Assembly (NCBI GenBank): GCA_028554795.2
Contig: CM068839.1
Location: 90,926,182-90,990,181 of the forward strand
Origin: Sinohyriopsis cumingii
Taxonomy: Eukaryota; Mollusca; Bivalvia; Unionida; Unionidae
Direction of reading: 5' to 3'
DNA: 64,000 nt
The notes under the pieces were generated by a model. The model worked only from the letters and a program-made list of their open reading frames with translations, was not told the DNA's origin and did no database searches. The translations under genes were made by a program, and so were the position numbers. Below are positions 15,573 to 24,700 of the stretch, piece by piece. Positions within the stretch are counted from its first letter, which is position 1. The number at the start of each line of letters is the position of its first letter.

Positions 15573-16901
15573 ATGATGCACCGAGAGTCTTGTGCTTGTT
15601 CCAAGACGGAACTGGATATGTTTGCCATGCCCCCCACCATGATGACCATGCAAGAATCCCAATGGGTGGAATTTCATCCCGTCTCCTCATTGACGGAATC
15701 AGCTCCCATCGAGTTCGAAATCAAAGGACAACCCGAAGATTACATCGATCTGAATAGCAGTTACCTGTATTTGAAAGTCAAAGTGATCAAAACTGACAAC
15801 ACCAATCCTGGAGCCAATGATAGGGTAGCGCCCGTCAACAATTTCATGCATTCCTTGTTCAGCGAAGTGGACTTGTACTTGAATAACAAACTGGTCAGTA
15901 GCAGCATGGATACTTACCCGTATCGCGCCTACCTGGAAAATCTCTTGACGTACGGAAAAGAAGCCAAGAACACTCATCTGGATGCTTGCGTAGTATGGAA
16001 ACCTGACACGACCGGTATAACCACGTTTAGCGACACAGCCCTGACAGAAGATGGCAATCCTCACAATGTGGGGTTTAACACACGTAGAACTAAAATTAAG
16101 GAAGGGCGAAGTTTAGAACTGATGGATCGTTTGCATTTGGACATGTGGTTACAAGAAAAGTATTTGCTGAACGGAGTGGATATCCGTCTGAGACTGAATC
16201 GTAGCAGTGCCGCTTTCCATTTGATGGCCCATACCAATGAATACAAAACTGTTATCCAAGAAGCCAAGCTCTACGTGCGTCGCGTAGAAGTGTTACCTAA
16301 AGTGGGAAACGATATCAGTCAAACGTTAAGCAGAACAACCGCCAAGTATCCCATACGACGCGTAGAAGTGAAAACCTTCACCATTCCTGCTGGACAGCGA
16401 TCCATGATCGAAGATCATCTGTTCCAAGGACAGTTACCCAAGCGTTTGAGTGTTGGTATCGTCAAGAATACAGCCTTCAACGGAGTCCACAACGAAAATC
16501 CTTTTGAGTTTAAGCATTACAATGTGTCCAAGATCGAAGTCAGTCGCGATGGCAAGACCTTGTGTACCCGACCTTTCGAGCCTAACTTTGGTGAGGCAAA
16601 GAATTATTTGAGATCGTACTTGTCCCTGTACGAAGCTACCGGACAGTTAGGAACCAACACCAGTCACGGCATTACGTACGACGATTATGCAGGAGGCTAT
16701 GCTTTGTGGGCTTTCGATTTCACTCCAGACCAAGGCAGCGACGAGGGACATTTCCACCCTATAAAATCTGGCCAGATTCGTGTGGAAATTCAGTTTGCGA
16801 GTGCACTGGAAGCAGGGAACACGGTGAACGTCATCCTGTATGCCGAATTTGATAATACGATAGAAATCAACAGTTTAAGAGAAGTCATCCTAGATTACTA
16901 G
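15573..16901 (+). CDS. Double-jelly-roll major capsid protein (hexon-like), 442 aa
   Basis: It forms the trimeric capsomers of the icosahedral shell. Typical Polinton MCP signatures are present: YIDLNSSYLYLKVKV and VNNFMHSLFSEVDLYLNNKL in the first jelly roll, and RRVEVKTFTIPAGQRS and LYAEFDNTIEIN in the second. Length is in the usual 430-480 aa range and no break is seen. The start is the ATG at 15573; upstream in-frame codons to 15552 lack an ATG. It lies between the pVI-like and Cys-rich genes, followed by the protease. Confidence 0.95.
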   Translation: MMHRESCACSKTELDMFAMPPTMMTMQESQWVEFHPVSSLTESAPIEFEIKGQPEDYIDLNSSYLYLKVKVIKTDNTNPGANDRVAPVNNFMHSLFSEVDLYLNNKLVSSSMDTYPYRAYLENLLTYGKEAKNTHLDACVVWKPDTTGITTFSDTALTEDGNPHNVGFNTRRTKIKEGRSLELMDRLHLDMWLQEKYLLNGVDIRLRLNRSSAAFHLMAHTNEYKTVIQEAKLYVRRVEVLPKVGNDISQTLSRTTAKYPIRRVEVKTFTIPAGQRSMIEDHLFQGQLPKRLSVGIVKNTAFNGVHNENPFEFKHYNVSKIEVSRDGKTLCTRPFEPNFGEAKNYLRSYLSLYEATGQLGTNTSHGITYDDYAGGYALWAFDFTPDQGSDEGHFHPIKSGQIRVEIQFASALEAGNTVNVILYAEFDNTIEINSLREVILDY

Positions 16902-16906
16902 AAGAC

Positions 16907-17398
16907 ATGGAAGACTGTTATCCCTCTTTACCTAGTGGAGACACTTTGGAGATGGAATGTGAGGAGACCGTAGAAAAAGAAGAAGAAGAAGTGATCATGA
17001 TGAAATCGAGATGGCCAGAACAAGAAGCCCATTTAGTCTCCTGTTTTGCCAAACACTTGGTCGACAAAATGACGGAATTGATCAAGAAAAATTGCTATGG
17101 ATGTCAAAACGATCATCCCAGTCAAATTCAACACGATAAATGCCTGATGTTAAGTCAAGAAGAAAAATTGGACGAGTATCTGGACGAAGCTTGGAGTCTC
17201 ATCTCGAACAAAGACGTGTTGCACCAGTGGTATAAAGACTTGCGTGAACATTCTTGTCCACCATTAACCACTCAAGAGATCCATCGTATCGAAGCTCTCC
17301 TGAATCAGAGTGAGGAAACAGAACGAATAACCGTTTATTCGTCAGACATTTTCAAGCAAAAAGTCAGGATCGAATTGACGACGTATTATTACCTGTGA
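16907..17398 (+). CDS. Cys-rich conserved Polinton protein, 163 aa
   Basis: An acidic N-terminus (EKEEEEV) is followed by a CYGCQNDHPSQIQHDKC signature (about residues 62-78) that could bind zinc, then a helical C-terminal part. This 'CxGCxxxxxSQxxHxxC' pattern recurs beside Polinton capsid genes; function unknown. It starts 6 bp after the MCP stop. Confidence 0.75.
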   Translation: MEDCYPSLPSGDTLEMECEETVEKEEEEVIMMKSRWPEQEAHLVSCFAKHLVDKMTELIKKNCYGCQNDHPSQIQHDKCLMLSQEEKLDEYLDEAWSLISNKDVLHQWYKDLREHSCPPLTTQEIHRIEALLNQSEETERITVYSSDIFKQKVRIELTTYYYL

Positions 17399-17421
17399 AG
17401 AAGAAAACCACACACAAATCA

Positions 17422-17982
17422 ATGGATACCTGGGAACTTTATTACCTTTTGAACCACAGTTCGTATACGTCTTCTTGGAATCCTGTCGTCTGTGCTAAAG
17501 ATGAACTCCCTCATCGCAAACCTAAAGACCATCAAGCTTACGTGATCAACACGGACGACAGTCATCTCCCAGGAACCCACTGGGTAGCCGTCTACTTTCC
17601 TCAAGAAGGATGTGTGGAATATTTCGATTCGTATGGATTGCCTCCTTTGGAAGACGATATCATCGACTTTATGAGAAGAAATGCTCAAACCACCCGATTC
17701 AATAATGTGAAATTACAAGGAACAGATTCCTTGGTGTGTGGACAGTACTGTGTGTATTTTCTGCATCATCGCAGCCTGGGCTATTCCTTAGAACATTTAG
17801 TGACTCATTTCGATCCTCGTTCTTCTGCTAGAAACGATGTGAAAGTAGATCGATGGTTTTGTGACCATTATGCTTATCTTTTGTCTCAAGCTAGGAAACG
17901 TAGTGTCCATCAATGGCCTAATGATTTCCAACAGTGGAAATCACAATTTCATTCACAACGTTGTCAGCCCTGTTTAAAGTAG
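17422..17982 (+). CDS. Adenain-type cysteine protease, 186 aa
   Basis: Maturation protease of the ULP1/adenain fold, expected to trim capsid precursors. The catalytic residues are visible: His in GTHWVAVYF (about residue 54), Asp in EYFDSYG (about 71), Gln in LQGTDS (about 104) and Cys in VCGQYC (about 112). The start is the ATG at 17422; the frame is open upstream to 17395 through non-ATG codons overlapping the previous gene. It is the last gene of the structural block, with AATAAA 114 nt downstream. Confidence 0.93.
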   Translation: MDTWELYYLLNHSSYTSSWNPVVCAKDELPHRKPKDHQAYVINTDDSHLPGTHWVAVYFPQEGCVEYFDSYGLPPLEDDIIDFMRRNAQTTRFNNVKLQGTDSLVCGQYCVYFLHHRSLGYSLEHLVTHFDPRSSARNDVKVDRWFCDHYAYLLSQARKRSVHQWPNDFQQWKSQFHSQRCQPCLK

Positions 17983-18095
17983 ATTGTCCATTGAGAAAAA
18001 AATGTTTGTGATTTGAAAAAAATTGTTTGATGTTATAGTGTTATATTATTGTTAAAAAAATGTTAGAGTTGTTGTTTAGTGTTAAGTGATTTTTG

Positions 18096-18101
18096 AATAA
18101 A
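18096..18101 (+). terminator. Polyadenylation signal for the structural block
   Basis: AATAAA in an AT-rich spacer after the protease. No stem-loop is found here, unlike the genes further right. Confidence 0.6.
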
Positions 18102-18229
18102 AATGTTGTGTTTTGAAAAAATGCCTTTGTGGTTTGTTTAGCTATAAGACTGTTGGATTGATGCTCTTTCATTTCTTACTATCCCTCTCATGACACTCAC
18201 TGAAACGTTGCGGCTCGAAAACCGTGTGA

Positions 18230-18265
18230 GGGATGTTTTCCTTCACGTCCGCGCTTTGACTTTAA
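18230..18265 (+). promoter_or_regulatory. Right-arm promoter box, copy 1
   Basis: GGGATGTTTTCC followed by TTCACGTCCGCGCTTT, then a TATA-like TTTAAGAA at 18258, about 60 nt before the ATG at 18320. The 28-bp box is identical in the promoters at 19124 and 19812. Confidence 0.75.
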
Positions 18266-18319
18266 GAACCTGGTTGTTCCCAGTCTAGCCATCCATTGTC
18301 GACTCATCCTCCTACGAAG

Positions 18320-18691
18320 ATGTGCTCCAAACTAGCTAAGCTCAACGAAGCCTACGTGAATCTGCATAGGGTCAGACACAGTCTGATACCGAAGCCAGAA
18401 GAAATAGAGAATGTGAGAATGTTAAAAATCACTGAAGACCTGATAGAAGAGCTCTTCAGAGAAGAAATGAACAGGGAGAAAGAAGAATGGACAGAGAAGT
18501 ACAGACTTCAGAGACAGCAGCAACAGCAGCAACAACAACAACAACAGCAGCAGCAGCAGCAGCAACCTGAACCTGACAGAGGCTTTGTCGATTGTCGTAT
18601 CGACACCAAAGAGTTCTTCTTCTCTTTCCGAAGAAGCAGACCTATCGCCAGAAAGTCTATCCTCAGAGGACATCGCATTCTTAGAAACTAA
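18320..18691 (+). CDS. Right-arm coiled-coil protein A with polyQ, 123 aa
   Basis: No known family. The helical N-terminus (KLAKLNEAYVNLHRVRHSL) resembles those of the two following genes. A charged helix and a polyQ tract of about 17 residues follow, then a basic Arg-rich tail. The start is the first ATG after the conserved promoter box; in-frame codons upstream to 18296 lack ATG. A histone-type stem-loop begins 35 nt after the stop. Confidence 0.65.
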   Translation: MCSKLAKLNEAYVNLHRVRHSLIPKPEEIENVRMLKITEDLIEELFREEMNREKEEWTEKYRLQRQQQQQQQQQQQQQQQQQPEPDRGFVDCRIDTKEFFFSFRRSRPIARKSILRGHRILRN

Positions 18692-18724
18692 AAAAAGAAT
18701 GCCATAGCAAAACAAAAAAAAAAC

Positions 18725-18768
18725 CCAGCCCTTTTCAGGGCTACCCAATACTCTAGAAAAGAAATAAC
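18725..18768 (+). terminator. Histone-type 3' stem-loop and downstream element, copy A
   Basis: AGCCCT-TTTC-AGGGCT (18727..18742) then ACCCA, then CTCTAGAAAAGAAATA at 18751..18766. AATAAA at 18807..18812 may be a backup signal. The segment from the stem-loop through the AATAAA is nearly repeated at 19611. Confidence 0.8.
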
Positions 18769-19123
18769 AATCGATTTGCCAATGTGTGTAGGTAGAGTAG
18801 TGTGAAAATAAACACTAACTCTTTTTTAAAAAAAATGTGAGGGTATGTGTTTGTGTGTTTGTGTGTTTGTGTTTGTAAGTGATAAAGTAGGTTGGTGTGG
18901 ATAGTAGATTAAAATGATGTTTGTTTTTTTGGGCTATTTGAGGTGTAAATTTGGGGTTAGATTGGATTGCTTTGCATATGTAAATAGTCTATTGAAGTGA
19001 TTTATAAAAAAATTTATAATAGTGATGGGTAGCATAAAAAAGTGAGTGAGTGTTTCTTTTAGGTCCGCGCGTTGTTGTTGTTTTTTGGTCATGATCTAGG
19101 TAAGATGAATTTTATGTTTTTAG
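18769..19123 (+). other. Spacer with repeat-derived sequence between right-arm genes A and B
   Basis: No gene is seen. It contains the AATAAA at 18807, a GT-rich run near 18840-18880, and a partial promoter-like piece (GGTCCGCGCGTTG near 19062) followed by GGTCATGATCTAGGTAAGAT, which recurs at 19775. This fits an older duplicated cassette that has decayed. Confidence 0.6.
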
Positions 19124-19161
19124 GGGATGTTTTCCTTCACGTCCGCGCTTTCAGTATAAAT
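19124..19161 (+). promoter_or_regulatory. Right-arm promoter box, copy 2
   Basis: Same box as at 18230, ending in TATAAAT at 19155..19161, about 58 nt before the ATG at 19213. Confidence 0.78.
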
Positions 19162-19212
19162 TGAAACTCGTTCGGCAGTCCAGCTACCCTTGTTGATTGA
19201 TCAACACCAAAA

Positions 19213-19581
19213 ATGAACACGAGACTGGAGAAACTGTTGGAACTTCATGTGCATCTGGAATATGCCAGGCGCATATTAAATGAACTGGCCGCTGAAGCCA
19301 TTGTCGAGGAGGGAAGGATAAGAGAGGAGGAAAGAAGAAACAAAGAAGAGGAGGAGAGAAGATATAAAGAAGAAGAGGAAAGAAGATACAAAGAGGAGGA
19401 GAGAAGATACAAAGAAGAGGAGGAGGAAAAGGAGAGAAGAAAAAATTTCAGAATCCCAGAGAGTGAAAATTGGGATTCTGAAGCGACATATCCTGCCTCT
19501 GCTCTCTCCCCCCAAAAGGTAAAAAGTAACTGGGGGATAAGATGTGTATGTGGCGCCAGGCCTGGAAGGTGCCACCATTAA
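19213..19581 (+). CDS. Right-arm coiled-coil protein B, 122 aa
   Basis: The N-terminal helix (LEKLLELHVHLEYARRIL) is similar in pattern to protein A. Then come degenerate Glu/Arg/Lys repeats (EEERRYKEE, repeated about four times) forming a long single alpha-helix or coiled coil, and a short Cys-containing tail (CVCGARPGRC). Flanked by the shared promoter box and a stem-loop 29 nt after the stop. Function unknown. Confidence 0.65.
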   Translation: MNTRLEKLLELHVHLEYARRILNELAAEAIVEEGRIREEERRNKEEEERRYKEEEERRYKEEERRYKEEEEEKERRKNFRIPESENWDSEATYPASALSPQKVKSNWGIRCVCGARPGRCHH

Positions 19582-19608
19582 CCAGGTGTCCATGAAGTTC
19601 CAAACAAA

Positions 19609-19652
19609 ACAGCCCTTTTCAGGGCTACCCAATACTCTAGAAAAGAAATAAC
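19609..19652 (+). terminator. Histone-type 3' stem-loop and downstream element, copy B
   Basis: Stem 19611..19616 with 19621..19626, loop TTTC, ACCCA, then CTCTAGAAAAGAAATAAC. AATAAA follows at 19691..19696. Nearly identical to copy A over about 100 bp. Confidence 0.8.
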
Positions 19653-19742
19653 GATCGATTTGCCAATGTGTGTAGGTAGAGTAGTGTGAAAATAAACACT
19701 AACTCTTTATTAGGGTTATATTATATGAAATGAGAAAGTAGG

Positions 19743-19768
19743 GGGATGTTTTCCTTCACGTCCTTGCG
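19743..19768 (+). promoter_or_regulatory. Orphan copy of the right-arm promoter box
   Basis: GGGATGTTTTCC then TTCACGTCCTTGCG, without a TATA box or a following gene. It is probably a remnant of a duplicated cassette. Confidence 0.6.
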
Positions 19769-19811
19769 TTGTCGGGTCATGATCTAGGTAAGATCAATTT
19801 TATGTTTTAGG

Positions 19812-19850
19812 GGGATGTTTTCCTTCACGTCCGCGCTTTTCGTATAAGAA
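19812..19850 (+). promoter_or_regulatory. Right-arm promoter box, copy 3
   Basis: Full box followed by TATAAGAA at 19843..19850, 55 nt before the ATG at 19898. The preceding 35 bp (GGTCATGATCTAGGTAAGAT...) also match the copy upstream of 19124. Confidence 0.78.
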
Positions 19851-19897
19851 CCCACAGTATTAGTTGTTCAAACCATTCTGCAAAGAATAAAAAGAAG

Positions 19898-20278
19898 ATG
19901 GCGTCAAACCAAATGGACAAAATACAAACCTTGCAAGACGTTTTAGACAACTTAGGAATAATGGAACAGATGCTAATAAGACTGGTTGAAGACCATTATT
20001 CCTATAGTCCCCATCGTGTAAAGATGGAAATTAACAATTTAAGAAAAGCAAAGGACAAGATTAGTGGTGTGATGAAGGAAATAAAGGAGGAGAAGGAGGA
20101 TGAAGAGGAAAAGATAAGAATAAGAACATGGAACGAAAAAATTGAAAAAGAAGAGGAAAATGAGAAGAGGAAGAAAGAAGAGGAGGAGGAAGAGAAGAAA
20201 GAAGAGGAGGAGAAAAAAAAGAAGAGAAAGAGTGTTGGAGATAAAATAAGAAGTTGGTGGAGGAAAAGAAGAAATTAG
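19898..20278 (+). CDS. Right-arm coiled-coil protein C, 126 aa
   Basis: The helical N-terminus (MDKIQTLQDVLDNLG, MLIRLVEDH) is like proteins A and B. A long Glu/Lys-rich helix follows, then a basic tail ending RSWWRKRRN-like. Last gene of the element; its histone-type stem-loop lies 20 nt after the stop, inside the right TIR. The three right-arm proteins share architecture more than sequence and may be diverged paralogues. Confidence 0.65.
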   Translation: MASNQMDKIQTLQDVLDNLGIMEQMLIRLVEDHYSYSPHRVKMEINNLRKAKDKISGVMKEIKEEKEDEEEKIRIRTWNEKIEKEEENEKRKKEEEEEEKKEEEEKKKKRKSVGDKIRSWWRKRRN

Positions 20279-20295
20279 AAGCAGAAGAAAACCCA

Positions 20296-20336
20296 AAGGC
20301 CCTTTTCAGGGCCCCCATATATCTCGAAAAGCGATA
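20296..20336 (+). terminator. Histone-type 3' stem-loop and downstream element, copy C (inside right TIR)
   Basis: AAAGGCCCTTTTCAGGGCC (20296..20313) then CCCCA, then CTCGAAAAGCGATA. It is the TIR counterpart of the signal at 345..384. Confidence 0.8.
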
Positions 20337-20389
20337 GCCTTTCCATTGCCTACCCCTTTTTTAAAAAATTTTTTTAAAATTTAAAAAAA

Positions 20390-20561
20390 ATCCCATGTTA
20401 AATTCCCCTTGTACGTCGAGTGACCCACGATTTATTGCCATGTTAAATTCCCCTTGTACGTAGAGTGACCCACGATTTATTGCCATGTTAAATTCCCCTT
20501 GTACGTAGAGTGACCCACGATTTTTCGCCATGTTAAATTTCCATTGTACGTAGAGTGACCC
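20390..20561 (-). repeat. 45-bp tandem repeats inside right TIR
   Basis: Inverted counterpart of the left array with the same 45-bp period. One unit reads GTACGTCGAG instead of GTACGTAGAG. Confidence 0.85.
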
Positions 20562-20616
20562 AGGGGTCCCTGTAATGCTAATTCCCATTGTACGTAGGGT
20601 GCCCCCTTTCACTACT

Positions 20617-20622
20617 CATATC
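20617..20622. repeat. Right target site duplication of element 1 (CATATC)
   Basis: Exact copy of the 6 bp at 58..63, directly adjoining the right terminus of the element. Confidence 0.93.
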
Positions 20623-22589
20623 AATATTTTAGGATATTTCGGGACAATGATGTATACTTATTACCCTAAATTCTAAAATGACATCGCATAGGAAACTTTT
20701 ACAAGTGTATACTTTTAAAATAAGTAACAGAAAAGATTGAAAGACAACAAGCTTTGCAAAATTTAACAAATAATTTATTTCCCTCAGATACAAAGTGAAA
20801 GTGAGAAAAAAGAATGTACGGTATTGCGAATTAAATCCCAAAATAATTCAAGAATTACAGACAAAAGTCCTAATGATATAAAGTCCTGAATATAACTCAG
20901 TTAAGTCCCGAATAGATCCAAAACTGAAGGTGATGGCACGTATCTTAGAGCGTATTAAGTGCTGATGTGTCAACAGATTTTTGTTTAATCACAGTAATAC
21001 AATTCCAGGTTTGAATATATTATAATTTCCAGTGAAGGTCTTTATCAAAAAAAATTTTATTAGAGCATGTCTGTGTTTCCAGAGAAAATAGTAACTTAAA
21101 ATCGATAATTTGAATAAAAGAAAATGCAGCCCATAGTGATCACAGCATAATACAACTTGAAAGTGCTAGATATTAAAGCACAAATGACTAAATCCTCACA
21201 ATTACAAGATTATATAGTTCTCTACTTGACCTCAGGTCTCAATTTTCTTCAAAACATCCAGGAATTAAATATAAAAACAAATAGCGAAACAAATAAACCA
21301 GACGAATAAGTTAAAAAATTACTGGAAAGAAGCGATACAATGTTAGATAGGATATAAAATCTATTATAGTGATGCAGAGAAAAAAAAACCAACATAACCG
21401 GTGATTCCGGATCTCCTGTATACGAGCTGGAGAAATTACATTAAATTGAAAACTGGCAATAGTAATTCCTGTCCCGAAACCTGAAATGTCTCCGGCAGAT
21501 GTAAATTGGTACAAATCACGTAAATAAATCTATACAAAATCACGGAGATAATAATAACAAACAAGCCAAAGCAAAATCTCTGATCTGACATAGGTTAAGG
21601 GTCGAATTGCGATGTCAAACCAATTCAGTTAGTAGGCCGCTTACATGAATGGATGAAAAACTTTCTAATGGATCTAAAACTGAGAACAAAAGTGGGAAAC
21701 CTATTTCCAACACACATACAAATTAGAAACTGAACACACTAGGGAAGTGTTGAGATTCTCACCTTGTTCAATATTATCATAAGTGACCTAACTAGATGAT
21801 AGATGAGCGTATAAACGTCCTGTTGCAGTTCATCAAAGACAGCGGAGTCTGGAAGAGGAAAACCATTTCAGCTAAACTGTGTTGGGAAACCTTTAGGCAG
21901 TACTAATAGGTTTAGTCAATGTGTTTATAAATTGGGCTTTAGACAAGCTCCCGGGAATACTGTATTATTATTTTCACTAAAACAGATATACGTAGGGGAT
22001 ATCCAACACGTTACCTTAACCTTTAGATTAAATTCGTAAAAGTAGCCAGATTTCTATGAATGATATTTGCTGAGCACCTAACATAGAACAAACATGTTGC
22101 AAGTTGACGAAACTATGCGGCCACGATTTAAATATCCCAAGGAACTGATTGGGGAGCGGATCAGGATAAACTTCTTACTCTATTTCGATCTTTAGTTCGA
22201 TCCAAATAGAGTATGAATGTTATGCCTATGCTCTTGCTATATGTACTGGTGCGCTCAAGAGCACATTCGGAGAAGAACCACAATTATGGTAGGTGAATCA
22301 CCATTCACACTACAGGGAGATAAGGTCTTCCTTGGCTACACAAAAAGAATATCAATTCATCATATTTCGCAACCTGCCAGGTCTGTCATCTAGAGATGCA
22401 ACGTACCTTTAGATCCAAATTGGTTCAGAACATGGGGGGTGGGATTCATGAGTTAATTGTTTTAAAACCTGAGGATTCCAAACATCCAGGTAGAACAGAT
22501 TAAATTCTTCGACGCCGCGTCAAGGATAAGTAAAACCACCAAAATAAACCTAAATGCATTGACATTCGCGACCAAGCAAGTGCAACTGT
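20623..22589. other. Host DNA without recognisable genes; contains one copy of a dispersed repeat
   Basis: AT-rich sequence with stops in all frames. The part from about 20725 to 21000 (opening AGACAACAAGCTTTGCAAAATTTAACAAATAAT) resembles 57045..57300 and is a dispersed repeat of unknown class. Nothing else is recognised. Confidence 0.6.
20725..21000 (+). repeat. Dispersed repeat, copy 1
   Basis: Shares ACAACAAGCTTT, AACAAATAAT, GATTTCCCT-like and later AAGTCCTAAT segments in the same order with 57045..57300. Borders are uncertain and the class is unknown. Confidence 0.5.
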
Positions 22590-23110
22590 TATGAAAAGAA
22601 CATATATACTCTCGGCTACAGAATGGAAATACAGAGGATTTACCAACAAATATGCAGATGGATCAAAATCCTCAGACCCGATTGGTACTGCAACAGTAGT
22701 GTTAATTCCGGGGGAAAACAACGCGATATTCCTGAAAACTATTCCATTTATATTGTGGAGTTCTGGGCAATTGGTAAGGATCTAAAATGGATTCAAAACG
22801 CAATGACAAATATTGCAATGAAATTTTGCGTCTCCCTCAACGTTTTCACCTCCTTTTATCAGGCAACGCACTAACATGGTGTAGCACGTAAAAGACGTAT
22901 ACCTTATTCAAAAACTTGGAATCAAACAACTGTACTGTGAAGCTGATGTGGGTACCTTCCCAAATATACATACCTGGAGAAAAAAGGTCTGGTAAAGAAG
23001 CTAAACCTAAAGATAATGAGCCGAATATCCAGAAACTGGATCACATCATCCAGGAAATATACCGTAAGATAAGACAAAACAAATTAACAATAAATGGCAA
23101 AATTAAGTGA
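22590..23110 (+). pseudogene. LINE RNase H relic
   Basis: Pieces in different frames match the RNase H of non-LTR retrotransposons in order: KYADGSKSSDPIGTA, then IVEFWAIGKDLKWI (place of the usual AELxAIxxAL), then VKLMWVPSQIYIPG (place of the usual WVPSHxGIxGNE). Frame shifts and substitutions of active-site residues show it is dead. No reverse transcriptase is recognised upstream. Confidence 0.6.
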
Positions 23111-23408
23111 ACAGCTGTCAGAAAGTACGTAAGTTGTACAATATGCAAAATGAAATACGCTCAAGGAAATAGGCTATTGGTATACCATCACATTCAAGAC
23201 TATTGGTACAACAGCACAGTTGAGACCATTGCAATTCATTCGAAATATTATATCCTCTTGTACTTGTGATATAATATTTACGATTATTTGGAATTTAATT
23301 CACAATACTGCAATAGTCTTCTGAATTTTCAAATCGCATTCTAGGGAAATAATTATTACTTGATTCATTTAGTAAACTTGTTAGTTCAAGTCCATATTGT
23401 CATAGCAA

Positions 23409-23760
23409 TGTATGTATGTATGTATGTATGTATGTATGTATGTATGTATGTATGTATGTGTGTGTGTGTGTGTGTGTGTGTGCATGTATGTATGTATGTG
23501 TGTATGTGTGTATGTATGTATGTATAAGTATGTGTGTATGTATGTATGTGTGTATGTATGTATGTATGTATGTATGTATGTATGTATGTATGTATGTATG
23601 TATGTATGCATGTATGTAAGTATGTATGTATGTAAGTATGTATGTATGTAAGTATGTATGTATATATGTATGTATGTATTTATGTGTGTCTGTATGTATG
23701 TGTGTGTATGTTTGTGTATGTATATGTGTGCGTGTATGTATGTATATGTCTATGTATGCA
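23409..23760 (+). repeat. (TATG)n microsatellite with (TG)n core
   Basis: About 350 bp of TATG repeats with interruptions and a TG run. Long 'Tyr-Val-Cys-Met' or 'His-Thr-Tyr' reading frames here are artefacts of the repeat. Confidence 0.97.
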
Positions 23761-23945
23761 TCAGTGGAATGATTGGCTGATGAACTCTTAGAGATCAGTA
23801 CATAGAAAAAGTTTAAACTTAACATTAAGTCCTTTTGAAAGCATGACAACCAAATCTATTCTGGTTTCATTTTTGTTCTTCATACCATAAGTACGGTATG
23901 TTTATGATACGTTTGGATAGTAATTCTCAGTCTGTCGTTATACAG

Positions 23946-24094
23946 CTGGGGTGCACAACCCACAGCCCGCGAACGTGTTCTGTCTGGCCCTTCGGGAAAA
24001 TTAAAAGTGCACAGAAATATGGCCCCTGATTAGTAATTAAATTAAATACATTAGTGTTTGCGGCCCTCAAATGGTCGTAGCAAATGCACCCCTG
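23946..24094. mobile_element. Short non-autonomous hAT-type element (149 bp)
   Basis: Ends CTGGGGTGCA and TGCACCCCTG form 10-bp inverted repeats with one mismatch. TTATACAG stands directly on both sides (23938..23945 and 24095..24102), an 8-bp duplication as expected for hAT transposons. The interior has the 'CAACC..CAGCCCGCGAACG...GCGGCCCTCAA' look of common hAT-derived MITEs. Confidence 0.82.
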
Positions 24095-24634
24095 TTATAC
24101 AGCATTTCAACATAATACAAAACCTTAAAGTGGAACACATTGTGATAAACATATTTATTGAATTTAAGACTCACAGTGGATCGAGTGCAGTAACTACTCT
24201 GACATATCGTAAGTAGAGCAAATTACCACATGTGGATGTCTTGAATCACTTCGATCTACAATTAATTAGAATTGACATTTGGAATTATTTTTAATTAATA
24301 CTAAAGATACTTGTTTTCAAAGTTTTATCCGATTTAAAATCGTGTGATTTTAGAAACGATTAATCAGGAATCTCAATCATATCTATTTTCTGTCTAAACA
24401 TTCGATTCATATTACAGCCAGAACACACCGGTGCATATATATTATTTCCAAATACGGTCATACAAACGAAGCTTGTGCACGTCGTCAAAATAACTGCCTA
24501 GATACAAAGTTGGGGTGACTATAAAGGCCACGCACGGCAAGTACCTAGAATAGTTGTCTCGTGGAAAATATCTCAAGAAGGCCACAACTGAAGAAAAAAA
24601 GAAACAAATCGGGTGATATCATCGAATAACAGGT

Positions 24635-24639
24635 ACATC

Positions 24640-24700
<61 letters not shown>

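Larger units (their letters stand above)
64..20616 (+). mobile_element. Polinton/Maverick element 1 (adintovirus-like), complete with TIRs and TSD
   Basis: The element begins AGTAGTGAAAGG and ends CCTTTCACTACT, an exact inverted repeat with the 5'-AG...CT-3' ends usual for Polintons. It is flanked by identical 6-bp duplications. Inside are all Polinton hallmarks: protein-primed PolB, retroviral-type integrase, FtsK/A32-type ATPase, adenain-type protease, double-jelly-roll major capsid protein and a penton-like protein. The 20.5 kb length is at the upper end of the family. Base composition is visibly richer in G+C than the flanking DNA. The two TIRs differ at only about eight positions by eye, which suggests a fairly recent insertion. 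The copy is damaged at a few sites (PolB amber codon, two A6 frame breaks, one stop in a duplicated gene), so this copy is probably not fully functional although most genes are open. Confidence 0.96.
20289..20616 (-). repeat. Right terminal inverted repeat of element 1
   Basis: Inverted copy of 64..392. Its inner end contains the stem-loop (20298..20313) that serves the last right-arm gene. Both TIRs therefore carry the same 3'-end signal, oriented to end transcripts running outward. Confidence 0.93.

Noticed and set aside
23381-23849. Several open frames of HTYI/YVCM repeats
   Set aside because: Translation of the (TATG)n microsatellite.
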